Under the pieces are notes generated by a model that was not told the DNA's origin, made no database searches, and saw only the letters and a list, made by a program, of their open reading frames with translations. This document shows, piece after piece, positions 48,004-63,571 of a stretch of DNA of 64,000 nucleotides. How positions within the stretch are numbered: the first letter of the stretch is position 1; each line of letters opens with the position of its first letter. The position numbers and the translations under genes were made by a program. The stretch covers positions 1,242,501 through 1,306,500 of the forward strand of contig BROG01000073.1 in NCBI GenBank assembly GCA_030159075.1, given 5' to 3'. Origin of the DNA: Atrina japonica. Its lineage: Eukaryota; Mollusca; Bivalvia; Pterioida; Pinnidae.

Positions 48004-49132
48004 TTAAATATGACAGACGTTAATCAGAAACTTCAGCAATACTGCACAGTTGTTTATTCCAGAAGCGATGTAAATCAGATGTGGTTACTTAAAAAGTCTA
48101 AACAACTTTAAGAAAATTTAAAAAAAAAACACACGGTTTTTCTCAAATTCACAGTCTCAAAATATTCGACTTTTCTTTACACAACAATTCCACATGAAAA
48201 AATGAAAGAGACGTTTAGCATCATCTACAACTGTTTTTTTTCACTAAAGGTGGTACCAGAAACTTTAAATATCTAGTAAATGGTTATCATGATACTTATT
48301 TTGCCCAACAACACTCTGGTTCTACACCTAAATAGTTGATATAAAAAAAGATGCTGGAATTTCTAATAGACAATATATTTATCAGGTTTGGAGATGTTAT
48401 CCTTCAACAAACTGTCGGTATTCCTATGGGAACCAATTATGCTCCTCTAATGGCTGACCTGTTCCTTTATTCATACGAAGCAGACTTCATTCATAAACTA
48501 TTAAAGAAAAAGTAGAAAAAACTAGCGGTCTTTTAGTTTGACATTTAGGTATATTGACGATGTTTTGTCAATTAACAATGACAACATTCATACATATGTT
48601 AATGCGATATTTCCCAGAGAACTATAACTTAAAGATACAACAGAATCTAGCAAAGACGCGTCCTACTTACTATAGACATATACGAAAAATTACGACAAAC
48701 GCGATGATTTCGGCTTTCCCATCGTAATTTTTTTTACATTTAAGCAGTAATATTCCACAATCACCTGCATATACTATTCACTGACAAATTACTGACACAG
48801 GTATATCGGAAACCGCGTTTGATGTCAACGTTCCGCAAATTTTACGTCTTTATAATAGTCTTCTTTGCGATTTCTGTTTCACTAAGTGAAATGTTGAGTT
48901 GCCTTTCGATAGCAGTTGTTAAATCGTCCGTACCAACCGTGACGGGGATTCGTTCCTCACGTATTTCATTTGGATTTGACTGTTGACTCACCGTGGATGT
49001 GACCGGTCAACAGGGGGTGCTTACTCCTCCATGGTACCTGATTCCACCTCTTGATTTCCAGAGGTCCGCGTTTGTGCAAGTTTTACCAAATTTATATCTG
49101 TATCCTGGACATCCTAAATATTTATACTTTGA
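48004..49132 (+). mobile_element. PLE copy D: reverse transcriptase relic plus 3' unit
   Basis: Plus-strand relic. It starts with VNQKLQQYCTVVYSRSDVNQ and MWLLKKSKQL, then VGIPMGTNYAPLMADLFLYS near 48415-48475 and YIDDVLS near 48551, then SEMLS-type C-terminus near 48880, then the 3' unit (48890-49132, ending TATACTTTGATAT). Stops and frame changes are frequent. As in copy A, there is no endonuclease between the RT and the 3' unit. Confidence 0.85.
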
Positions 49133-50600
49133 TATATATATCATCTAAATAAATAAATTATAATACTTTGTGGTGTGTTTTTCTCTATTACGTACCCTGT
49201 TTTGACCATGGCAAAGTCAAGTCATGTTAGAATGCTAAACGACAGTAACACATAAACGTTTTAGTTGACATATAACGAGCAAACCAAGTGCCAGAAATAA
49301 CATTACTTATCCACATTTTGAGACAAAATTGCGTCAATAAAAATTGGTTATCTTTGTGCAAATTCAAAATTCATGTCTTGGACTAAAGATTTATACTTTA
49401 GTATCTGAGATTATATATTGCATTCTGTTTTGATTAATTACAATTATTTTAAATATTTTCAGCGAAACTTTTCTATGTGTAAGAGTGCGAGGTAGGTGAA
49501 GGAAGAGAGCGAGATGAATATATCTTTGACCCATGCTGTATGTCATATACGGTTAACAGAAGTAAGATTATTGACGTATGATAATCTGAATTTATAAACA
49601 TTTTACTGAAAAATACAAACATAAAAAGATAGCTGAATTATAAGTCACAATGAAAACATTTTTAACATTTCATCTTCATCACTATGACTGCATTAGCAGT
49701 AAATGAAGAAAGTGTTCTGATGTGCACATGTTTTGTCAAGAACAACAGATAACTGTCAATCATAGATCAGGTTTACCATCTGAAAAGTAAGCTGTTTTAG
49801 AGCCCTCAATAGATATAAACATTTCTAACTAGATACAGGTACATTTCTACTACTTTGTTTCATTCATTTGCAAAATGACTGTAGCTTGAGTCATATCGGG
49901 ATCGGTCTCTTCTAGTGACACCGGCCAGCTAAAAATAGGTTAGCAGTTTAATACAAACTTGTTTACGGAAATATTACGGGGAATAACCTAGTACATCAGT
50001 CGAACGTGTAAATACTGACACTTAACTACCACGCGTCGAGATGGTTGAAGGATTGTCGTTGAAGAATTTCTACCCTGGCCATCTGTATTGATTACCTTCA
50101 AGAAATAAAATGTCTGACAAGTAGTAAACTATTATTTCAGACATTAATCAAAGATGTGTGAAAAGAATTTGTTTGAATCGTCAAACCTGAGTGCAACCAC
50201 AATGTGGTCTGCTGTCATTTTCTTTGGTTATTTAAAGGACGAAAACAGTTCGGAAAATATTACAATAAATAAGTCGTACACGTGTACGTTTAGTGTTACC
50301 GATATGAATAACTATTGAAAATGTTTTTGTTACCCGAAACGGTCGCTTCAATAATTTCATGAATATAAAAAAAATCCTTAAAATACCGCAATATACCGAA
50401 ATATTTGCTTTTCCATCATTTCACAATTGCTTGAAGATCATTGACTAAAAACGAGACTGATTGTCACACAAATGCGTAGCGAGTACATTTTATATTTATT
50501 AGCGAATGACATAAGCCTCCCTTTCATTTTTGACCGCCCGTCAGTTTTATTTTATTTCATTTCAATGCTAAAGCACACATAGCAGATATATCAAGATTCA
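49133..50600. other. No gene seen
   Basis: AT-rich. A last solo PLE terminus (TTTATACTTTAGTATCTGAG) sits at 49390-49411. Confidence 0.5.
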
Positions 50601-50868
50601 AAAGATAATCATCAAGTTTTACAGGATTCCATAAAAAAGATAATCTTCAAGTTTTACAGGATTCCATATAAAAGATAATCTTCAAGTTTTTCAGAATTCC
50701 GTATAGAAGATAATCTTCAAGATTTTACAGGATTCCATATAGAAAACAATCTTCAAGTTTTTACAGGATTCCATATAAAAGATAATCTTCAAGTTTTTAC
50801 AGGATTCCATATAAAAGATAATCTTCAAGTTTTGCAGGATTTCATATAAAAGATAATCTTCAAGTAAA
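50601..50868. repeat. Minisatellite, 36-bp unit
   Basis: Seven to eight copies of AGATAATCTTCAAGTTTTTA plus CAGGATTCCATATAAA. Confidence 0.93.
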
Positions 50869-51518
50869 ACAGGTCATATCTATAGAAAACATTCGGATAT
50901 CAACCAAATCATTGCAAACTATATATCATACTTCGTTGGCAATATGACGATTTTTTAATCATTTATAAGTCAATTATAAATGAGATTGCATATATATAGA
51001 AGTTTTCCCACACCTCAATTTGATATTCAGATATGCTAACGACTAATGTGTAAAATTCTCTGATTGTGGTGTTTAAATTTCTAAGCATTTACTTTATATG
51101 TCAATTGCTTTGTAGTAAATATCAATCATTGACACTTTACTTATAGACAACTCAGTCAGAACAAATTTGTATCAATATCTTTAGAGACTTCTATAGGTAT
51201 CTTTACGCGTTTTAACATATTCGCTATTCCGATCCCTGTTCAGTTTCCGCTCTTTAGTAATACCCAATGATATGAATTTTAATAATAACATTAAACGTCA
51301 TGTCAACTCTTGTATGTAGGTCAGCTGTGTCTGTATGACATTCACAGTTTGAACTCATCCTGTCTGTAGCATTTTACCTTGAGTGGTGGGAATTTGTGTT
51401 ATTTATAGAAAATGAAATTTCCCGAGACAGGCATGCTTAAAACAACAAAAAAACAATGTGACGGACAGATTATTCAGTCGACAAAAGAGTAGGAAAGGAG
51501 TTAAACTAAAACACAAAA
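50869..51518. other. Upstream region of the lipid kinase gene
   Basis: No clear TATA box or repeat. The ATG at 51412 opens a short frame that stops before the chosen start. Confidence 0.4.
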
Positions 51519-55224
<3,706 letters not shown>

Positions 55225-55880
55225 AAAGTTGACATACAGAAAGATAACTCATATCCTACAGTAAGTAGATTTAACGAAACGATTAAAGTTATTTTTTTTA
55301 TTTCATTTGTAAAATAGATTTCAATTTGTGTTAAGAAAGTTTTAAGAAATCAAATGATTTTCCGTCATTTTACAATTCTTTAATATAAAACTTTGGAAAA
55401 AAAAAACTAATGTTCTGGATTTTCTTTTCAGGTATTCACTTTGTCAGCAGAGGTGTCTTTTCAATGCCATATAATGTCTGCAGCCAGTGCAATTGCAATA
55501 TTTCCTCTGACAGTCTTAAATTATACAATGTCTCATTTGTATATCTCTGTTGTTTTTTATATTGCCCTATTGCTGTTTATAAAGTTTAGAAGCATTTACG
55601 TCAAAATTTTGTGCAATACTAATTTATTTGTAAATTTGTGTTTAAATTATTTATTTAATGTAAAAATGGGACGATGATCTGATGTATATTTGTGAGAGAT
55701 TTGTAAATGATATTTATAATTTTTTACATTTACATATTTATAATTTTTACATTTGTGATGGACTTGTGAATCTTGACTGTTTTTTAATGTTTGTTATACA
55801 TTTAGTTATTATTAAAGAAATAAGATTTTAAAAATGATTGCTTTTTATTTTTATTGCTTTTTAAATATTTACTTAATAAA
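55225..55880 (+). other. 3' UTR of the lipid kinase gene
   Basis: A UTR intron is likely: CCTACA|GTAAGT at 55260/55261 and TCTTTTCAG|GTATTC at 55431/55432, only 36 nt after the stop. AATAAA at 55875-55880 is a plausible poly(A) signal. The 78-codon ORF at 55441-55677 is treated as untranslated. Confidence 0.5.
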
Positions 55881-56599
55881 ATCTGTATATACATGTGTAG
55901 CGGTGTCATTGCTATCTGACACAATACGTTGTTCCATCTTTTCCATTTACCGAGTTTGAGTAAAGATTGTATCCTTTAGCGTTTGAAACTGTATGCATTC
56001 CTTCATATCGTGGACAACTCTAAACACAATATGTGCCAGACCAAAACGACAAGGGTCTTTAAAAGAAAAACATATGGAGAAAATTGAAAAATCATATTAT
56101 TATAACGTGACAAATGCCGAAGAATGATCCATTCTTAGATTTATCCCTCTATCCGGCTACAACTTTAACTTATAGTAAATAACCTAAAAGCTATGGTGAT
56201 ACTATGTGCCCATTGCATCATATCAAAAGAGCTAGCTCACTAGCACTAAAGAGGAACAATCAAAATATCTATACTAGAAGTCGATCTATCCAATATCTAT
56301 ACTGGAAGTCGATCTATCCACTGAACAACTGAACAATATTCCTTTATAGGGATATATCAAAACACGTATGGTCGATAAAATAGAGTTACGTTTTCTAAAT
56401 AGTGTGTTAAGATTTTTAAGTGTTTGCAAATGAAATATTACGCGCATTTCAATGTAGATCATCACCTATTGATGAGATGTTCTTCCTTTATGTTAACAAT
56501 TTATATAACAATATCTCGATAATTTATTTACAAAAAAAGATTAACCACTTTGAATATGACCATTCCAATTCTGATGAAACAAAAGCACACATGTTTAAC

Positions 56600-56603
<4 letters not shown>
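55881..56603. other. No gene seen
   Basis: Includes a short direct duplication (AATATCTATACTGGAAGTCG at 56253-56315). No gene recognised. Confidence 0.5.
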
Positions 56604-56684
<81 letters not shown>

Positions 56685-56690
56685 AGAGAG
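56604..56690. repeat. (GA)n microsatellite
   Basis: Uninterrupted GA dinucleotides with one ATT break near the end. Confidence 0.98.
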
Positions 56691-56719
56691 AATTTCAGTG
56701 TTTCCAGTGTTATCATCCT

Positions 56720-56758
<39 letters not shown>

Positions 56759-56777
56759 TACATACATACATACATAC
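56720..56777. repeat. (CAGA)n(CATA)n microsatellite, left flank of the hAT element
   Basis: CAGA tetranucleotides, then CATA tetranucleotides running to the hAT terminus. The same compound repeat resumes immediately after the element. Confidence 0.95.
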
Positions 56778-59700
56778 CACTGGCGTAGCTGCTTATTAGC
56801 ACTGTAAGCACGTGCTTACAAATAGTTTTGACAATTTTTTTTTTTCAGTTGTTGATTATCTTTTGTATATCTGTTCTAAATAATTATTTTAATCCTACTT
56901 TCCCACAAAAGTATAAAACACGTCGGTAATATGTAAAATTAAAAAAAAATGGGCTGCTCCATTATGGGTAATTATCGCTTTGTAGCTCCGACCAGAGTCG
57001 AAGATATATTATTGTAGGCTAGCTATCTTTAGTGGTGTTACCATTAAAATTGTTCCACGTTCGATTTTTTGAATAACCCTCCCAAAGCAACATTTAAGTT
57101 TACTTTTGTTTATTTTAATGAAAAGGAAACGTTTGTTTTTTTATCCTGCAGTACATGATCAACAATGAAATTCATCGCGCAATAAAAGTCGTTGAATCTT
57201 ATACATTTATAAACAATGTTCTTCACTGTAAGTCTTCGGTATGTTTATGTAAATGTAAAAAATCTTGTAATTAGCTATTGTTTATAAATAATTTATAAAC
57301 AATAGAATCAAGATCTTGCACGATCTTGAATTTCATGACCGGATAAGAACGCTAGTTTTATTCTGCGTTCATTGTTGATCTTGAATTTCATATACTAAGT
57401 ATAAAATCTAAACGACGCTGTGACACAGATAAGTTGGTTTGAGCGTCATTTTAGCGTTCAATCGAAGACCGTTGAAATCACGTTCGTGCGACCTATTCGT
57501 ACCATTTAAAAAAAAGTTTTCCCAGATAACATAATCAGTTGAAAGCAGACCAAACAAAATGAAGAGAAGTAAATCTTCCGATTTAGAAAAGGGACAAAGT
57601 AAAGTGACAACGTATTTCTCTAAACCGAAAAATGTTTCATCCGCTAGTCCCGTCACAAGTATTGATGAGCACCTCGTAGAAAAGCAAAGTTCATCAGAGT
57701 CCGTCAGTCTTGAACAAGATGCTGCTCAAAGCATCGATGTCGCAGATAGCGATATTGCATCTGTTAGCCCCCCTACATTGGAATCAGAGTCCGCCAGTCT
57801 TGAAAAAGATGCCACTGAACGCATCGGTGTTGCAGATAGCGATGTTGCATCTGTTAGCCCCCCTACATTGGAATCGGAGTCCAAATCTGCTCAACCCAGA
57901 AACTTAGATATGGCATTGCATAAAACAAATGTTGATGACAAACAGAATCTTTTCCTGTTAAAACACAATTGGGTCATTCCAACATCGTATGTTTTTTCCC
58001 CTTAGAAAAATTCGCGGGACAAATAGGGCATTTAACAAAACATGGCTAGACAAATACCCTTGGCTCAGGTATTCAGAATCTGAAGATGGCCTGTATTGCA
58101 TATACTGTGTTCTGTTTAACAGTACAGAAAACGCATTTGTTCGGGACCCTGTGCATGACTGGGCAAACTTAGGAACTCTGATTAAACGTCATTTAAAGCA
58201 ACCTGGTCATGGAAACTGTGTAGAAAGCAGCGAAAATTTTGCGTCCGTTGCTGAAGGCAAAAAGGAAGATGTTGTTTCGATGCAGAGTACCTCTTTCCAG
58301 CATAAAATTTCTAGAAACCGCGATATACTAAAGACCATCTTGAAAACTATCTATCTGTGTGGAAAACAGAATATCCCTCTCCGTGGTCATACGGAAGACA
58401 AGAGTAATTTCATTGCCCTGATCAAATTCAGAGCTGAAACTGATAAAGTTTTGGCTGATCATCTGAAGAATAGTCCCCCAAATGCGAGATATTTATCTCC
58501 GCATATACAAAATGAGTTGATCAATATTTGTGGACAACAAATACAGCAACGCATCGTTGATGAGTGTAATGCTGCTAATTGCTTTAGCATTATAGCAGAC
58601 GAAACTACTGATGTTTCAACCACTGAGCAAGTCGCGTTATGCCTTCGTTATGTAGGTACTGATACCGAGGGAGCACTGAAAGTGAAAGAGGGGTTCGTCG
58701 GATTTGCGGAAGCCAGCTCTACAACTGGAGAGGCTCTTGCAGCAACCATTATGGGTAAACTTAATGAATATGGTATAGTCACACAGGCCATGAGGGGACA
58801 AGGATATGACGGAGCTGCGAATATGACAGGTAAACTTTCTGGGGTTCGAACACGCATTCAAGCTGAAATTCCAGAAGCCCATTATGTACACTGCTATGCA
58901 CGTTGCTTGAATTTGGCTGTGGTAAAATCGTGTCAACTACCTATTATCCGTAATACCGTTGATATTGTAAAGGGTGTTTCGTTTGCGTTTAGTTATTCTT
59001 CAAAACGAACAGGAAGGTTTAAAACAATGCTGGAGCAGGCTGACCCAGAACAGAGAGAGGCGCTGGACGGTCGGAGAAAAATTAAGGGCATGTGCGAAAC
59101 CAGATGGTCTAGTAGGGCTGACGCTTTGAACACATTCAAATCAGCACATTCCATCATTGTTGATACCTTAGACGACCTGGCGACCGATGGTGATAAAAAT
59201 GCCAAACAATTGAAGCTTGCAATTCAAGATTTCGGGTTTATGGTTGCACTTGTTGTAGCAGAGCATGTTTTACAGTACAGTTTAGCTCTTTCTAACTTGC
59301 TACAGAGACCCACTCTTGACCTCGTAGAGGCTGCATCTGAGGCGAAGACCGTCATTGCAAGTTTCAGAAGAATCAGGCAGGATGACATTATTTGGCAAGA
59401 ACTTTACAGAGACATCCTAACGCTTGCCGAGAAACAAGATGTACAACCAAGTAAGCCTAGGACGGCAGGTCGACAACAACATAGAAACAATATGCCGGCG
59501 GACACACCCGAGCAGTACTGGAGAAGGTCAGTTTTCTATCCAATGCTCGATCATATGGCCAATGAGATCGAAAAACGGGATCGTAGTTCCCAAAGACAGG
59601 TTCCTTGCCCAATACTTGATTCCGTCTAGACTTAACTCGCTTACTCGCGATATGGAACCTGACGTTTTTGCCCCATTCGTAGCAGACTTGCCAGAAGGCG

Positions 59701-60549
59701 ATTTAGCAACATCCCGAACGGAGTTGGTCAGATGGAGGTGCAAGTGGGCGAATACCAATGACAAACCCAGTAAATTGATTGAAACGCTACAACATGCTAA
59801 GCGTGTACTTTATCCCAACATCCATACAGCCGTGAAGATTCTTCTGACTATGCCAGTCACTTCTGCAACAGCGGAGCGGTCATTCAGTGCCCTGAAACGT
59901 GTAAAGACCTACCTTCGATCAACAATGGTAGAGGACAGGTTGAATGGCTTGTCACTGATGCATGTGCATCCAGAAATCGAACTTTATTTTGACCAAGCCA
60001 TCAATACTTTTGCATCAGATGGTAACCGCAAAATCCATCTTCTGTTCCCTTATTAAACCGGACGGTGGTTACAGTTTTGGAGTATTTTCCACATTGACCT
60101 GTCGCTGATCAGGCCTATGTCTTATATTTGAAATTGTATTGTTGTATATAGCTTTGTGCCATAACGTCTTAACTACAGTTCTCAGAAAAACTCAGAAAAA
60201 GTAAAAAAAAAAAAAAAAAAAAGACAAAACACAGAAAAAAAAACTAAAAAAAAAGAAGTGTCTTGAAGACATTTCCCAGAAAACAAAACTCAAAAAAAGT
60301 AAAGAAAATAATAAAAGAATTATTTAAAAAGGAAAAAAAAAAAGAAAAAGAGAAAAAAATCAAAGCTGGCTGTGATTCTTTGCTATCTGATATCCTTGTT
60401 TCCATGCATATTTTATATAACTAGCTCAATAGCTAAATGTGGGGATCAAATGCCGGGAGAGGGCCAAATTCATCCTCTGACATTCAAATTCTGCTCAGCT
60501 TCCCCCAGACCCCCTGCTTACAAATTCAAAAATCTTGGCTAGGCCGCTG
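56778..60549 (+). mobile_element. hAT transposon in a tetranucleotide microsatellite
   Basis: The left end reads CACTGGCGTAGC and the right end, reverse complemented, CAGCGGCCTAGC: an imperfect 12-bp terminal inverted repeat of hAT type. ATACATAC lies on the left flank and CATACATAC on the right, so an 8-bp target duplication is compatible but cannot be fixed within the CATA repeat. Subterminal TGCTTACAAAT occurs near both ends (56813 and 60517), and a perfect 16-bp palindrome GTAAGCACGTGCTTAC lies at 56804-56819. The only gene is a broken transposase. Poly-A-rich sequence fills 60195-60360. Confidence 0.85.
57559..60056 (+). pseudogene. hAT transposase (TTF zinc finger, DUF4371, hAT dimerisation), two frameshifts
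   Basis: Three frames make one protein of about 830 residues: 57559 to about 57990, then to about 59600, then to 60056. The first break is at the T6C4 homopolymer near 57991-58000; the second lies within about 59570-59605. Order: a low-complexity N-terminus with a 30-residue tandem duplication (57697-57876); a TTF-type zinc finger (YCIYC ... HLKQPGH); a DUF4371-like segment; the RNase H-fold motifs IADETTD (near 58592), GYDGAANM, HCYARCLNL and ETRW; and the C-terminal hAT dimerisation motif TAERSFSALKRVK (near 59870). It resembles ZMYM1-type hAT relatives. All core motifs remain, so decay is recent or the breaks are sequencing errors in homopolymers. Start chosen at the first ATG, in AAAATGA context. 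Confidence 0.88.
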
Positions 60550-60626
60550 CATACATACATTCATACATACATACATACATACATACATACATACATACAT
60601 ACATACATACATACATACATACATAC

Positions 60627-60661
<35 letters not shown>

Positions 60662-60676
60662 TACATACATACATAC

Positions 60677-60711
<35 letters not shown>

Positions 60712-60761
60712 TACATACATACATACATACATATATACATACATACATACATAGACAGACC

Positions 60762-60801
<40 letters not shown>

Positions 60802-60817
60802 TACAGACATACATACA

Positions 60818-60846
<29 letters not shown>
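60550..60846. repeat. (CATA)n/(CAGA)n microsatellite, right flank of the hAT element
   Basis: Alternating blocks of CATA and CAGA tetranucleotides, about 300 bp. The Cys/Val/Met ORFs on the minus strand are artefacts. Confidence 0.97.
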
Positions 60847-60848
<2 letters not shown>

Positions 60849-61929
60849 CTTGGCTTACATAACAATTCAGAGATTCATTGTAGAACTTGTATGTATTGAG
60901 AACATAGGTAATTCATACCGTCAGACAAACGTTTAAATATTTAAACTATTTACGTGGGCAAGTTGATCTGGAAAATTGTCTCGCAGACCTTGACATTAAA
61001 GATAATTGATTTAACTCGGTCAAATTTTATTACTGGGGAATTGTTAAGCCAAAATGACAAATGGTTCCGGGATTGTAGGCTACATGAACATGTCACTACG
61101 CTAAATAAGATTTCAATTTTAAGTCTGTATTTTCAATTTCAAGAAACAATAATGTGTCTGGTTGTTAAGCAGTATCCAGCATATTAAAATCCTGCAGTAG
61201 TCTACAAACATCTGATCACCACGTTGACTTACTATAATCCGCCATCGTTTTTGCCCGAGGGTAACTTTTAGAGACAATGGAATGCCTTATTTGAACCGTA
61301 GATCAAATGGAATCGAATTATGCGAGGTTTCCGTTAAACATTGCATTTGACTTTTCACGAGCTAGGACTATAAACATGAAATAAAATGGTTTATTTTTAA
61401 GAAACAGATAATTGCTGACGATGAAAGGTCTGATGATCCAATCACTTGACTGACTGTCATTGAACAGTCTATTCTTAATGTTATGAAATATTCACCAAGT
61501 TAAGACAAGCATCGATATGTATAATTTACTATACACGACATTAAGGTCTGTAAAGTAATACATCATCCCGCCAAAATGTCACTATAACTAAGGTAATTAT
61601 TTGCGTAATTTTGTACATGCATTATCATTATTGCATAATTCTTCATTACTGAGGGACAAAACCGAAGGAAACTGTAAAATTGTTACCACGTTACAAACTT
61701 ATAGTATTTGTTTATTTATGAAATCAACCATCAATCCGCATTGTAGATTGGTCAATGTGAAAGCAAATGTGTGACCTTATTATATCTATTCAGTTTAAAA
61801 CGCCAGTAATTTTGTTCGAAAGCATACGCTATAACTCTGCATTAAGCTCTACTTTGGACAAACAGCCCCTATGTGTGATTGTTTCATTTTATCTGAAATA
61901 CCATCATCGCAAACTAACAATCAAGTATA

Positions 61930-61933
<4 letters not shown>
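60847..61933. other. No gene seen
   Basis: AT-rich, with nothing recognisable. Confidence 0.5.

Positions 61934-62017
<84 letters not shown>
61934..62017. repeat. (GA)n microsatellite
   Basis: Uninterrupted GA dinucleotides. They abut module copy 2 on its left. Confidence 0.98.
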
Positions 62018-62020
<3 letters not shown>

Positions 62021-62406
62021 GGTAACTTTTTACTTTGCGTTTTTGAAGAAAATCTAACAAACAAAATCAATATTGAAAACAAAAACAAAAATATCTGTTC
62101 ATTAGAGAATATTATACAAGTTATATATATAAGTTATATTTATAATTATTTCGATGAAACAGACGGAATGTTTGTAGTTTTAGTATTAAAGAAGATTCTG
62201 CTATAAATTTTCAATATCATTTTATTTGAAATGACTCTACTTGGTTACATATGTTTTATGCTAAATGACATTTGACGAAAGGTCTTTGCCTGTACTATCT
62301 TAATTTTTCATGTCTTTATATTTACAGAAGCCATGTGTAATACATCAACAGATGGCGAGAAAGTATTTGAACAAGTCTTCTTTCTCAGATAAATTATGAA
62401 TTGTCT

Positions 62407-62408
<2 letters not shown>
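62018..62408 (-). mobile_element. Microsatellite-linked module, copy 2
   Basis: Inverted copy of 21442-21823. It is bounded by (GA)n on both sides; the right-hand array corresponds to the (CT)n that abuts copy 1. It carries a small extra stretch (TATATAAGTTATAT near 62124-62137) relative to copy 1. Confidence 0.8.

Positions 62409-62485
<77 letters not shown>
62409..62485. repeat. (GA)n microsatellite
   Basis: Uninterrupted GA dinucleotides, right boundary of module copy 2. Confidence 0.98.
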
Positions 62486-62488
<3 letters not shown>

Positions 62489-63509
62489 CAAGTTTGCGGT
62501 GGTTGATATAAAGCATGTGCTAGAAGTTTTATAACAATTCGTTTCAAAGAAATTAAATTTTCCCACTTAATTGGTTCTCACGAAATAAAATTAGTTGCAT
62601 CATTATGAATATCTGCGGACGGATGCAGGCATTCAGACAAATTTCAGATAAATTGTGTTTGAATGATTGGGAAAAGTGTTAAATAGTCTCACTTTGGTAA
62701 ATACAAGGGCATACTGACATTTCTTAGGTATATTCAACATTTTTAAATCTTATCGAACCTTGTCTCAATGAGTATAAGACTCAATGTCTGTAGCAAACAC
62801 TAAGGTAGGTCCCAGTTTATGTCAGGGTTGAAGTTAGCAACACTTCACCATTACTTTGCATGAAATATATACATGTAATTCAAGCACATGTCCTATACCA
62901 GCCATAATGGGGTCTTACATTGTTTTATGGGAGCCATATTTTGTTGGGAAGCTTGGGACACCAATTAAGGAGTGAGAATTGCCTTTTGACAAGTCGTCCC
63001 ATTGTGGGCCCGTATTTAATCTAAAGAAATATTTGTCTCAGTCGGTTTCTGTTGTTAATACAATAATATTCTGTTTCCTTATTTAACTCTCACTTAATAG
63101 CGTATATATCATATGAGACAAAAAACCTTGAAATCACAAACTTTTGGCCTAAAAATACTTTTAATGTAATTTAAATGATGCACGATATTCCCGGAAAATA
63201 TCCACATTGTGTCTCCCATGAACCGTCATTTATAACACAAAAGAATAACAGTCACAAACCGAGGCCTAGGTCTACTGTGTTAAAATGCCCTATCCTTTGT
63301 CATTTTATGAAAGTTAAAGTGAACTCACATGAACTAAGAACATGATACATTTTTGTTTCGTTGAATGGAGTAGGTTTACAATATGTACTTTTATTCTGCA
63401 CTAAATTTAGTTAATAATATTACTCAAGCATGCAATTCAATTATTACACACGTTTATCTCGGACAATGTTTAAAATATCTGATGAGAGAAACATTTCAAT
63501 GTATATTAT

Positions 63510-63511
<2 letters not shown>
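62486..63511. other. No gene seen
   Basis: AT-rich, with nothing recognisable. Confidence 0.5.

Positions 63512-63567
<56 letters not shown>
63512..63567. repeat. (GA)n microsatellite
   Basis: Uninterrupted GA dinucleotides, without an adjoining copy of the module. Confidence 0.98.

Positions 63568-63571
<4 letters not shown>

Noticed and set aside
60526..60865. Cys/Val/Met repeat ORFs
   Set aside because: Translations of CATA/CAGA tetranucleotide repeats in three frames.
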